From the NCBI GenBank assembly GCA_027347125.1, contig DAIERC010000063.1, positions 1 to 7,414 on the forward strand: 7,414 nt of DNA. Reading direction: 5' to 3'. Every line of letters begins with the position of its first letter. Positions within the stretch are counted from its first letter, which is position 1. A model generated the notes under the pieces. The model saw only the letters and a list, made by a program, of their open reading frames with translations, did no database searches and had not been told where the DNA came from. This DNA is from Ignavibacteriales bacterium (lineage in GTDB: Bacteria; Bacteroidota; Ignavibacteria; Ignavibacteriales; Ignavibacteriaceae). Of this stretch, positions 1 to 6,011 are shown one piece after another. The position numbers and the translations under genes are program-made.

Positions 1-1
1 G

Positions 2-1168
2 TATGTTTATAGGAATCAATTTCATAACGTGGACACGCATGATTTTGAAGTTGCCGTGCAGAACGCTACCGGCAGAAATCTATACTGGTTCTATAATGAA
101 TGGCTTTATCAAGGCGGCCATCCAATCTTTAAGGTGAAATATAATTACGACGAAAACACTCATAAACTTTATATGAATGTAGCACAGACCCAGAAGATTG
201 ATAGCCTCACCCCTGTATATAAAATGCCGGTTGATATTTTTATTGTAACAAAGTCGCAAAAAATAACCGAACAAATCTGGGTGGACTCTGTAACCAACAG
301 TTATGTGTTTGATGTTCCTGCAAAACCGCTTATGGTAAATTTTGATGAAGAAAACGCACTGCTCAAAGAAATTCATTTCGATAAAAATGTTGATGAGCTT
401 ATTTATCAATTAAAGAATGATCCAAATGTTGTCGGGAGATTATGGGCGGCAGAACAATTGGGAAAAAAGAAAGACGATAAAGCAGAAGATGCTCTGGTTG
501 CAGCGTTGAAGGATGATGGTTTTAACGAAGTAAGAGCCGCTAGCGCCGAAGCGCTATCAAATTTCCAAAATGATAAAGCAAAGAATGCTCTGTTTTTGGC
601 TGTTAATGATGAAGACGCCGATGTGCAAATTAGTACTGTAAAAGCACTTGGAAAATTTAAGGAAGACGATGTAGCAAAAAAATTGGAAGAGATATTTAAC
701 AATGCAAGTGTTTATCCAATTAAAGCCGCAGCTGTTTCTTCCTTAGCGTCGGTCGATTCGTTAAAAGCTTTGCCGGTAATTTTTAAAGCGCTGAATATGG
801 ATTCATACCGCCAGGAAATACGAGTCGCAGCGCTAAACGCGCTTGTAAAAATTGATTCTAATAATGCTTATGCCGAAGCAGAAAATTTTGCGAAGTACGG
901 GCAACCGGAAACGATACGTCTGCATGCAATAGAAATTATGATTAAACTTAATCGGGATAACATTACTACAATGAAGTTGCTTAAAAAATATTCCGAAGAT
1001 CCCTACTGGATGGCAAGACTAGTCGCAATTAACGGGCTCGGGAAAATCGGTGATAAGAAGATTCTCTCTTTCTTGAAAAAATTAGAAAACAAAGTTGATG
1101 ATTACAGGATACTGGAAAGCGTGCGGCGCGCTATTAAAGAAATTGAGGTAAGAACGAATAAATCATAA
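2..1168 (+). CDS. M1-family aminopeptidase, C-terminal part with HEAT repeats (5' end outside window)
   Basis: The reading frame is open from the first complete codon (base 2) to TAA at 1166-1168, so the gene begins upstream of the window. A GTG at 29 lies inside the conserved M1 segment and is not the start. Visible residues 1-45 carry the typical end of the M1 catalytic region: FHNVDTHDFEVAVQNATG, then an FYNEWLYQGGHP segment. A beta-rich domain of about 80 residues follows, then from about visible residue 130 to the end roughly seven HEAT-like helical pairs (for example EVRAASAEALSNF, VQISTVKALGKF, ARLVAINGLGKIG). The zinc site (HEXXH...E) would lie off-window and cannot be checked. M1 enzymes remove N-terminal residues from peptides; the HEAT tail probably serves binding or scaffolding. 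Its 3' end faces uvrB across 89 bases, where I see no clear terminator stem. The family call is firm; substrate and location cannot be judged from this fragment. Confidence 0.9.
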   Translation, partial: YVYRNQFHNVDTHDFEVAVQNATGRNLYWFYNEWLYQGGHPIFKVKYNYDENTHKLYMNVAQTQKIDSLTPVYKMPVDIFIVTKSQKITEQIWVDSVTNSYVFDVPAKPLMVNFDEENALLKEIHFDKNVDELIYQLKNDPNVVGRLWAAEQLGKKKDDKAEDALVAALKDDGFNEVRAASAEALSNFQNDKAKNALFLAVNDEDADVQISTVKALGKFKEDDVAKKLEEIFNNASVYPIKAAAVSSLASVDSLKALPVIFKALNMDSYRQEIRVAALNALVKIDSNNAYAEAENFAKYGQPETIRLHAIEIMIKLNRDNITTMKLLKKYSEDPYWMARLVAINGLGKIGDKKILSFLKKLENKVDDYRILESVRRAIKEIEVRTNKS

Positions 1169-1257
1169 AAACTTTTTAAGGCCATAGCACAAATACGACA
1201 CAAATTTTAGCGTGAAGATATTTTTTGTCTAATCTGCGTATTCCCGTTGCCCATGTT

Positions 1258-3273
1258 CTATTTTTTAACCAGTTTCTTAAGCCTGTTTATTTCATCTCTC
1301 AGCATCGCGGCTTTTTCAAATTCAAGGTCTTTGGCTGCCTGGCGCATCTGTTCTGAAAGTTGCTCAATCAAATCTTCTTTTTGATCATTGTTCATGTATT
1401 TTAAAATTGGCTCCGCCACCTTTGTAAAAGCGGCCGTATCTTTTTCATCTCTTTTTCTTACATCCGCAATTGAAGTAGATGAAAGAATATCCTTCATGCT
1501 CTTGTAGATAGTTTGAGGAGATATGTTATGTTCTTTATTATATTCGGTCTGAATAATTCTGCGCCGGTTGGTTTCGTCAATAGTTTTCTTCATCGATTGT
1601 GTAATTTTATCTGCATACATAATTACCCTGCCATTTGCGTTACGCGCGGTTCTTCCAGCAGTCTGCATCAGTGAACGTTCGCTTCTGAGGAAACCTTCTT
1701 TATCCGCATCTATAATTGCAACCAAGGAAACTTCGGGAAGGTCAAGACCTTCCCTTAAAAGGTTAACTCCAACCAGCACGTCAAAATCTCCTATTCTTAA
1801 GTCGCGCAATATTTCAACGCGCTCAAGCGCATCAATGTCGCTGTGAATATATCTGACGAGAATCCCGATCTTATCCAGGTAATCAGAAAGATCTTCTGCC
1901 ATTTTTTTTGTTAAAGTGGTAACCAAGATTCGTTCTTTTTTTTCTATTCTAATTCTTATTTCGCTAATCAAGTCGTCAATTTGTCCTTTAATTGGTCTTA
2001 CCTCAATTTCCGGATCAAGCAGACCCGTGGGGCGTATAATTTGTTCAACCACAACGCCGCCGCAGTTTTCAAGTTCATAATCTGAAGGAGTTGCGCTTAC
2101 AAAAATTACCTGGCTAAGCATACTTTCAAATTCTTCAAATTTCATCGGTCTGTTATCCAGAGCAGAAGGAAGCCGGAAGCCGTATTCCACAAGGGTCTCT
2201 TTTCGCGCTCTGTCGCCGTTATACATTGCCCTAAGCTGCGGAACGGTAACATGAGATTCATCTATAATTAAAAGAAAATCTTTCGGGAAATAATCCATTA
2301 AGTTATATGGCCGTGAGCCGGGTTCTCTTCCGTCCATATGCCTTGAGTAATTTTCAATACCTGCGCAGTAACCGATCTCTTTCATCATCTCGATATCGAA
2401 TTTTGTCCTTTGCTCAATCCTTTGGGCTTCAAGGTATTTTTCCTGCGAATGGAAATAAGATAGTCTTTCTTTTAGCTCCTGTTCAATATTAAAAATAGCT
2501 TTTTGAATTTGGTCGCGGTTTGAAACGAAATATTTTGCCGGGTAAATGGGGGTTGATTCAATTTCATTTAATACTTCGCCGGTAACGGAATCAATTACGG
2601 AAAGCTTTTCAATTTCATCGTCCCAAAACTCAATCCGGATTGCTTCCTCGTACTGGTAAGCCGGAATTATTTCCACCACATCTCCGCGTGCGCGAAAGGT
2701 TCCTCTGGTAAAATCAACATCGTTTCTAACGTAATGGATATCAATTAAATCTCTGAGCAGTTTCTTTCTAGAAATAGTCTCTCCTTTTTTCAGGAAGATA
2801 ATCTGGTTTGCATATTCTTGCGGCGCGCCGATTCCGTAAATACAACTAACGCTGGCAATAACAATAACATCGCTTCTTCCTTCAATAAGAGAAGTCGTGG
2901 CTTTTAACCTTAACCGGTCAATTTCCTCGTTAACTGAAAAATCTTTTTCGATAAATAAATCCCTTGATACAACATAAGCTTCCGGCTGGTAATAATCGTA
3001 ATAACTAATGAAGAACTCAACCGCGTTTTTAGGGAAGAAAGATTTAAATTCCGAGTAAAGTTGTGCCGCCAGAGTTTTGTTATGGGAAATTATTAAGGTC
3101 GGTTTGTTAATTTCCTGGATTACATTTGAGATTGAAAAAGTCTTTCCGCTTCCGGTTACACCTAAAAGCGTTTGAAACTTATCGCCTCTGTTTATTCCTT
3201 CTATCAACTGTTTAATTGCCTGCGGCTGGTCGCCGGATGGCTGATAACTTGAAACCAATTCGAATTTATTCAT
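1258..3273 (-). CDS. uvrB: Excinuclease ABC subunit B (UvrB)
   Basis: This is the 671-residue DNA damage-verification helicase of nucleotide excision repair. It is loaded by UvrA and then recruits UvrC for the dual incision. The full family architecture is visible: Walker A GVTGSGKT at 38-45; the beta-hairpin with its tyrosine cluster (Y91, Y92, Y94, Y95) that clamps DNA; IDESH Walker B at 337-341; helicase motif VI QTAGRTARN from 537 with R541 and R544; and a C-terminal UVR coiled-coil motif at about 635-668, which contacts UvrA/UvrC. Length and motif numbering match Escherichia coli UvrB (673 residues) almost residue for residue, so the ATG at 3271-3273 is the natural start although no strong Shine-Dalgarno precedes it. 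It is divergent from the DUF423 gene and convergent with the aminopeptidase gene. I saw no LexA-type CTG-N10-CAG or GAAC-N4-GTTC operator upstream. It appears intact and functional. Confidence 0.99.
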   Translation of the reverse strand: MNKFELVSSYQPSGDQPQAIKQLIEGINRGDKFQTLLGVTGSGKTFSISNVIQEINKPTLIISHNKTLAAQLYSEFKSFFPKNAVEFFISYYDYYQPEAYVVSRDLFIEKDFSVNEEIDRLRLKATTSLIEGRSDVIVIASVSCIYGIGAPQEYANQIIFLKKGETISRKKLLRDLIDIHYVRNDVDFTRGTFRARGDVVEIIPAYQYEEAIRIEFWDDEIEKLSVIDSVTGEVLNEIESTPIYPAKYFVSNRDQIQKAIFNIEQELKERLSYFHSQEKYLEAQRIEQRTKFDIEMMKEIGYCAGIENYSRHMDGREPGSRPYNLMDYFPKDFLLIIDESHVTVPQLRAMYNGDRARKETLVEYGFRLPSALDNRPMKFEEFESMLSQVIFVSATPSDYELENCGGVVVEQIIRPTGLLDPEIEVRPIKGQIDDLISEIRIRIEKKERILVTTLTKKMAEDLSDYLDKIGILVRYIHSDIDALERVEILRDLRIGDFDVLVGVNLLREGLDLPEVSLVAIIDADKEGFLRSERSLMQTAGRTARNANGRVIMYADKITQSMKKTIDETNRRRIIQTEYNKEHNISPQTIYKSMKDILSSTSIADVRKRDEKDTAAFTKVAEPILKYMNNDQKEDLIEQLSEQMRQAAKDLEFEKAAMLRDEINRLKKLVKK

Positions 3274-3378
3274 ATAGAATTCAGCGGGTTATTTTTAAAA
3301 GATTAATTTAGTAATTTTTAGCATGATAGTTCAATGCAAAATCAACTATATTATCTATATATTTTATGAGTTATACGT

Positions 3379-3465
3379 AAACCTTAGCGCTCTAAGTGTT
3401 CGGGTAACATCAAAATTATTTTTTACTGTTAGGATGCCAAGGGCGCTAGTTAGCACTAAGTTTTA
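3379..3465 (+). promoter_or_regulatory. Possible folded leader upstream of the DUF423 gene
   Basis: The 203-base region between uvrB and the DUF423 gene holds an AT-rich left half, presumably with divergent promoters (no convincing boxes seen), and a more GC-rich right half with several inverted repeats. CTTAGCGC at 3383-3390 pairs with GCACTAAG at 3453-3460 (7 of 8), extended by AAA/TTT at 3379-3381 and 3462-3464. The same left arm can instead pair as TAGCGC (3385-3390) with GCGCTA (3443-3448). It also forms a local hairpin, CTTAG-CGCT-CTAAG, at 3383-3396. The outer stem ends a few bases before the GAGG ribosome-binding site (3468-3471). Mutually exclusive pairings next to a ribosome-binding site suggest a regulatory leader, but no known riboswitch family is recognised and chance pairing remains possible. 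Confidence 0.25.
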
Positions 3466-3476
3466 ACGAGGTAATA

Positions 3477-3839
3477 ATGGACAAAGGAAAATTCTGGGTA
3501 ATAATAGCGGGAATATCCGGATTTTTAGCGGTTGCCCTCGGCGCTTTCGGCGCACACGGGCTTAGCGATAAGCTTTCACCCGAAATGTTGGAAATATATA
3601 AAACAGGAATTTTATATCATCTAATCCATTCCGTCGGGATTTTGGCAATTGGCCTGACGGGTAAAAGCGCATATTTTAAATCCGCTCTATTTTTTTTAAT
3701 TGGCATACTGTTATTTTCATTTTCGCTTTATTTGTATGCGGTAACAGCCGTAACTGTGTTCGCAATTATAACGCCGTTCGGTGGACTAAGCTTCTTAGCC
3801 GGATGGCTCTGGCTGGTTGTGAAGACGTTACGTGATTAG
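3477..3839 (+). CDS. DUF423 family small integral membrane protein (YgdD/YwdK-like)
   Basis: A complete 120-residue inner-membrane protein with four predicted transmembrane helices, at about 6-26, 44-61, 67-89 and 94-116. Family signatures are present: GAFGAHGL at 22-29 at the end of helix 1, YHLIH at 47-51, FSFSLYLYA at 80-88, and ITPFGG at 98-103 followed by GW. Length matches the usual 115-130 residues of DUF423 proteins. The ATG start is supported by GAGG at 3468-3471, five bases upstream. The molecular function of this widespread family is not established, so none is assigned. The gene stands alone: uvrB is divergent upstream, and the methyltransferase gene converges with only 20 bases between stop codons and no obvious terminator hairpin, so the two transcripts may overlap at their 3' ends. 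Confidence 0.95.
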   Translation: MDKGKFWVIIAGISGFLAVALGAFGAHGLSDKLSPEMLEIYKTGILYHLIHSVGILAIGLTGKSAYFKSALFFLIGILLFSFSLYLYAVTAVTVFAIITPFGGLSFLAGWLWLVVKTLRD

Positions 3840-3859
3840 TTTTATGTAGCCAAGTAAGC

Positions 3860-4414
3860 TCACTTAACTGCGCGAAGCTTAAAGTAAACTTCTTCCGGCG
3901 AAAAAATGCCGGCAAGAAAGCGCTCGTACATTACCGGTTCAATATTTAAAATATGATCCATCCATTTTAACACGGGAAAATGCGAGGTAATAAACCGTTT
4001 TTCGATTATTTCGAACTGAGCTTTTCCTTCATAGTTTGTTCTGTGGTTAAGTTTCCACTTTTCATAAAACTTAAGATTCCTGTTTCCGATATACTCATAA
4101 TTATCGAAAGAACGGATGGAAAAAGGAATCTTGTGGTCCGGCTCGCCGAAATACTTGGTGTTAAGAAAGAACGGCACGTAAACAATTAAAAGCCCGTTCG
4201 GCTTTAGAATACGGTAAAGTTCCGATATTGTTTTATGAAAACTGTCCAGGTGTTCCAGAACGTGCGAAGCCAAGATTTCGTCAAAAGTATCCGCATCAAA
4301 AGGATAAGGAAATTTATTGATATCGTGAATCATGTTTCCGCCGTAGTCCACGATGTCTAAATTTACGTAACCTTCCTTTAAATCTTTACCGCAACCCAGG
4401 TTAAGTTTTTTCAT
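3860..4414 (-). CDS. Class I SAM-dependent methyltransferase (Methyltransf_11 type)
   Basis: A compact 184-residue Rossmann-fold methyltransferase. Motif I, LNLGCGKDLKEGYVNLDI, lies at 4-21 and binds S-adenosylmethionine, with D20 as the likely acidic residue contacting the ribose. The post-I region FPYPFDADTFDEILASHVLEH (35-55) and RILKPNGLLIVYVPFF (68-83) are typical of the Methyltransf_11 group. The later part (WKLNHRTNY, then RFITSHFPVLKWMDHILN) has no motif I can tie to a substrate. Similar short proteins are often found in polysaccharide or lipid-modification loci, but no such genes are visible here, so the substrate is unknown. The ATG start is supported by AAAGGA at 4421-4426 (on the - strand), about six bases upstream. 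It is downstream of rlpA on the same strand but separated from it by a strong terminator, so it probably has its own promoter in the AT-rich 4427-4560 stretch. Confidence 0.92.
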   Translation of the reverse strand: MKKLNLGCGKDLKEGYVNLDIVDYGGNMIHDINKFPYPFDADTFDEILASHVLEHLDSFHKTISELYRILKPNGLLIVYVPFFLNTKYFGEPDHKIPFSIRSFDNYEYIGNRNLKFYEKWKLNHRTNYEGKAQFEIIEKRFITSHFPVLKWMDHILNIEPVMYERFLAGIFSPEEVYFKLRAVK

Positions 4415-4560
4415 AAATTATCCTTTATAGAAGAAAGGTTTGAAAGTAAAATATTCCAATTAATTGTAAACAATCGATTCGAAATTACATTTTAAGCCGA
4501 ACACGTACGCAATTTAAGAATTTTAATTAAAATTTTAATGAAGGAATTTCACAAAATAAA

Positions 4561-4590
4561 TAAAAAAGCCCGGCAAATTTGCCGGGCTTA
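4561..4590 (-). terminator. Strong Rho-independent terminator of the rlpA-like gene
   Basis: Bases 4566-4589 form a perfect 24-base palindrome whose arms read AAGCCCGGCAAA and TTTGCCGGGCTT. Read on the - strand, the GC-rich stem is followed directly by six T (4567-4562). It starts 24 bases after the stop codon of the rlpA-like gene. On the + strand the stem is followed by TATAACTG rather than a U tract, so it should act mainly on - transcripts. It insulates the methyltransferase gene from rlpA transcription. Confidence 0.93.
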
Positions 4591-4613
4591 TAACTGAGAA
4601 TTAAATATTAAAT

Positions 4614-5108
4614 TTAATTCAATGTAATAACGGGGAAGTTTACACCTTTTAAGCTTAACTGCTCAACTTTTACCTTAACCACGCCTCTTCTGGTCATACC
4701 AAGTGCTTGAGCCGCTGCCTTTGACAGATCCAATTGCCTGCCTTCTATGTAAGGTCCTCTATCGTTAATTCTAACAATAACAGATTTTTCGTTTCTCGGA
4801 TTCGTAATCTTTAGTAAAGTTCCGAATCTTAAAGTTTTACTTGCGGCCGTGAAGGCCATCTGGTCGAAAACTTCTCCGTTAGCAGTTGTTTTGCCATGGA
4901 AATGGGGGCCATACCATGACGCATACATATTACCTCTTTCTATGTAGTTTACTATTGATGTGTTTTCTGTGCTTTCGTCATTATTAACTGTTGTCGCTTC
5001 CGAAATGTTTGCCGGTTCAATGGTTTTTGTAGACTCGCTTGTTACTAATGTAAATCCCACCAGCAAAATCATAATCGTAATGATAATGACTTTGGTTAAT
5101 GACTTCAA
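4614..5108 (-). CDS. rlpA: RlpA-like septal/cell-wall protein, double-psi beta-barrel (TTG start)
   Basis: A 164-residue exported protein. Residues 1-24 form a signal peptide or membrane anchor (K2, K6, then VIIITIMILLVGFTLV). A Thr/Ser/Glu-rich linker runs to about 55, and a double-psi beta-barrel from 60 to about 150. Family signatures are ASWYGPHFHGKTTANGE (63-79), FTAASKTLRFGT (86-97), VRINDRGPY (112-120) and LDLSKAAAQALG (126-137). RlpA enzymes are lytic transglycosylases that cleave denuded glycan strands. In Pseudomonas aeruginosa RlpA the residues E120, H131 and D157 are implicated in function; the same spacing here gives E79, S90 and D116, so the histidine is replaced by serine. There is no cysteine lipobox and no C-terminal SPOR domain, unlike Escherichia coli RlpA. 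The TTG start is chosen because AAGAGG sits five bases upstream and the signal peptide begins right there; the next Met is residue 13, inside the hydrophobic core. It has its own candidate promoter and terminator, so it looks monocistronic. Confidence 0.92.
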   Translation of the reverse strand: MKSLTKVIIITIMILLVGFTLVTSESTKTIEPANISEATTVNNDESTENTSIVNYIERGNMYASWYGPHFHGKTTANGEVFDQMAFTAASKTLRFGTLLKITNPRNEKSVIVRINDRGPYIEGRQLDLSKAAAQALGMTRRGVVKVKVEQLSLKGVNFPVITLN

Positions 5109-5113
5109 TTATA

Positions 5114-5119
5114 CCTCTT
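5114..5119 (-). promoter_or_regulatory. Ribosome-binding site that fixes the TTG start of the rlpA-like gene
   Basis: On the - strand AAGAGG is followed by TATAA and then TTG (5108-5106). The spacing is the same five bases as in the DUF423 gene (GAGG-TAATA-ATG). No in-frame ATG is available before residue 13, which lies within the signal peptide core. Confidence 0.8.
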
Positions 5120-5148
5120 GAAAATAGTTTAACATAAGATGAACACTA

Positions 5149-5179
5149 CAAAGTTAGAATTGAGCCCATGTAATTTCAA
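5149..5179 (-). promoter_or_regulatory. Candidate Bacteroidota-type promoter for the rlpA-like gene
   Basis: On the - strand TAACTTTG (5156-5149) matches the TAnnTTTG -7 consensus known from Bacteroidota. A TTG (5179-5177) lies 20 bases upstream of it, within the usual spacing for the -33 element. Transcription would begin near 5143, giving a leader of about 35 bases before the TTG start codon. Whether this organism uses that promoter class is an inference. Confidence 0.5.
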
Positions 5180-5287
5180 TATAATCAGTCACAGATGAGG
5201 CGGTTTGCCAACAAAAACGATTATTCGACTAATTTGGTATATCGGTTGGTTCTTGTTATGTTTATGAGTAACGCATGCCGCTGTCTA

Positions 5288-5930
5288 TTATATATGGATG
5301 GCAGCGAGTCGAAAATGTTCCCATTGTATATACATTTCAAACCACCCGACCGCCCTTTAATAGTATCAGGGTAATAGGTTGGGCTCATTCTCTATGCCGT
5401 GCCCGGCCCTTGGGTATGACAAAATCAACCGGTATACCACCTGCGCGAAGTTCCGGTACATCTCCCTGGAATTGGATACATCCGTAGAGATGTCTTTGGT
5501 GACATGGAGGATTAGAGTTTGGGTTTCAATGTTTTGAACATAAAAAGCGGCTGAGTGGTTTACGAAAAGGTTGTTATATCCCCCAGCCCGGTAATTATAG
5601 CCAAGCCGCATATTCTCAAAGCTTGGCTGCGTTGAATTAAGTCAGTCCGTGAACAAACCAAGTAAGCCATACATCGAAACAGCAGAGATAAAGCGATGAG
5701 TTTGGCGAAATTATCCAGTTAGTTAAAAACCGCCGTAGCTTCCTCCCGTATTACCCATCCTGGTTGTATCAACATGAATATCATATAATCCAATTCATTC
5801 GTAATATCCGGTAATCATTTCAGCCAAAGTTGTCTGGCGGCCTGTTAACCTGATTTATGTAGCCGGTAAAATGATTTTGGCTAAAAACTACGGCAGAAAT
5901 ATCGACGGTTAAAGCATAGATTAGGATAAA
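5288..5930 (-). pseudogene. Decayed S9-family serine peptidase (prolyl oligopeptidase/DPP4-like), C-terminal catalytic domain remnant
   Basis: No intact gene lies between the rlpA-like start and the macroglobulin start, but the - strand still spells an S9 catalytic domain. Reading downward: VVFSQNHFTGY near 5900-5859, DNFG then NDYR at 5834-5808, VDTTRMGNTGGSYGGF at 5773-5726 with the nucleophile Ser at 5738-5740, QTHRFISAVSMYG at 5704-5666, HSAAFYVQNIETQTLILH ending near 5502, TKD with the Asp at 5492-5494, REMY, YPRAGHGI with the His at 5399-5401, and WFEMYIQ at 5344-5324. Ser to Asp is 82 codons and Asp to His 31, close to DPP4 (78 and 32). The frame is broken by stops at 5723, 5711, 5642, 5366 and 5357. 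There are also frame changes near 5800 and 5775 and a compensating pair around 5726-5705, where LTNWII reads in a shifted frame. The N-terminal beta-propeller is absent; the macroglobulin gene lies there instead. It is not expressible as a peptidase. Confidence 0.85.
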
Positions 5931-5953
5931 ATAAAGTGATAATTTTTATCCTG

Positions 5954-5961
5954 TATATTTG
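5954..5961 (+). promoter_or_regulatory. Possible -7 box for the alpha-2-macroglobulin gene
   Basis: TATATTTG fits the TAnnTTTG -7 pattern on the + strand, 50 bases before the ATG, within an AT-rich stretch. No matching TTG is seen at the expected -33 distance, so support is weaker than for the rlpA promoter. A perfect 10-base palindrome, GTTTATAAAC (5981-5990), would fall in the leader about 20 bases downstream and could be an operator or a chance match. Confidence 0.3.
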
Positions 5962-6011
5962 TAACACTTTTTACCAGATTGTTTATAAACCCAAAACTAT
6001 TAAGGCTTTGT

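Noticed and set aside
29..31. GTG as the start of the aminopeptidase-like gene
   Set aside because: The frame is open upstream to the window edge, and the preceding residues (YVYRNQFHN) continue the conserved M1 segment, so the gene is simply cut by the window.
80..702. Open frames on the - strand inside the aminopeptidase gene
   Set aside because: They lie antisense to a well-supported coding sequence and have no recognisable protein features.
1568..2492. Open frames on the + strand inside uvrB
   Set aside because: They are antisense to fully conserved UvrB motifs and have no family resemblance.
3980..4189. 69-codon open frame antisense to the methyltransferase gene
   Set aside because: It overlaps conserved methyltransferase coding sequence; no start signal or family features.
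4520..4533. 14-base AT-only palindrome upstream of the methyltransferase gene
   Set aside because: The surrounding DNA is so AT-rich that such palindromes are expected by chance; no operator family is suggested.
5275..5487. 70-codon open frame on the + strand in the intergenic region
   Set aside because: It is the opposite strand of the S9 peptidase remnant, whose motifs explain this sequence better.
5366..5611. 81-codon - strand frame as an independent small gene
   Set aside because: It is the longest stop-free piece of the S9 remnant (Asp and His part of the triad). S9 homology continues past both ends of the frame across stop codons.
5599..5628. Perfect inverted repeat AGCCAAGC/GCTTGGCT with a 14-base loop, plus AGCCAAA/TTTGGCT at 5822-5882
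   Set aside because: Both lie inside the peptidase remnant, have no U tract, transposase or target duplication, and fit decayed coding sequence; most likely chance.
5288..5860. Stop-codon readthrough or recoding rescuing the S9 frame
   Set aside because: Both TAA and TGA interrupt it, along with several frame changes, while intact neighbours end in TAA, TGA and TAG normally.
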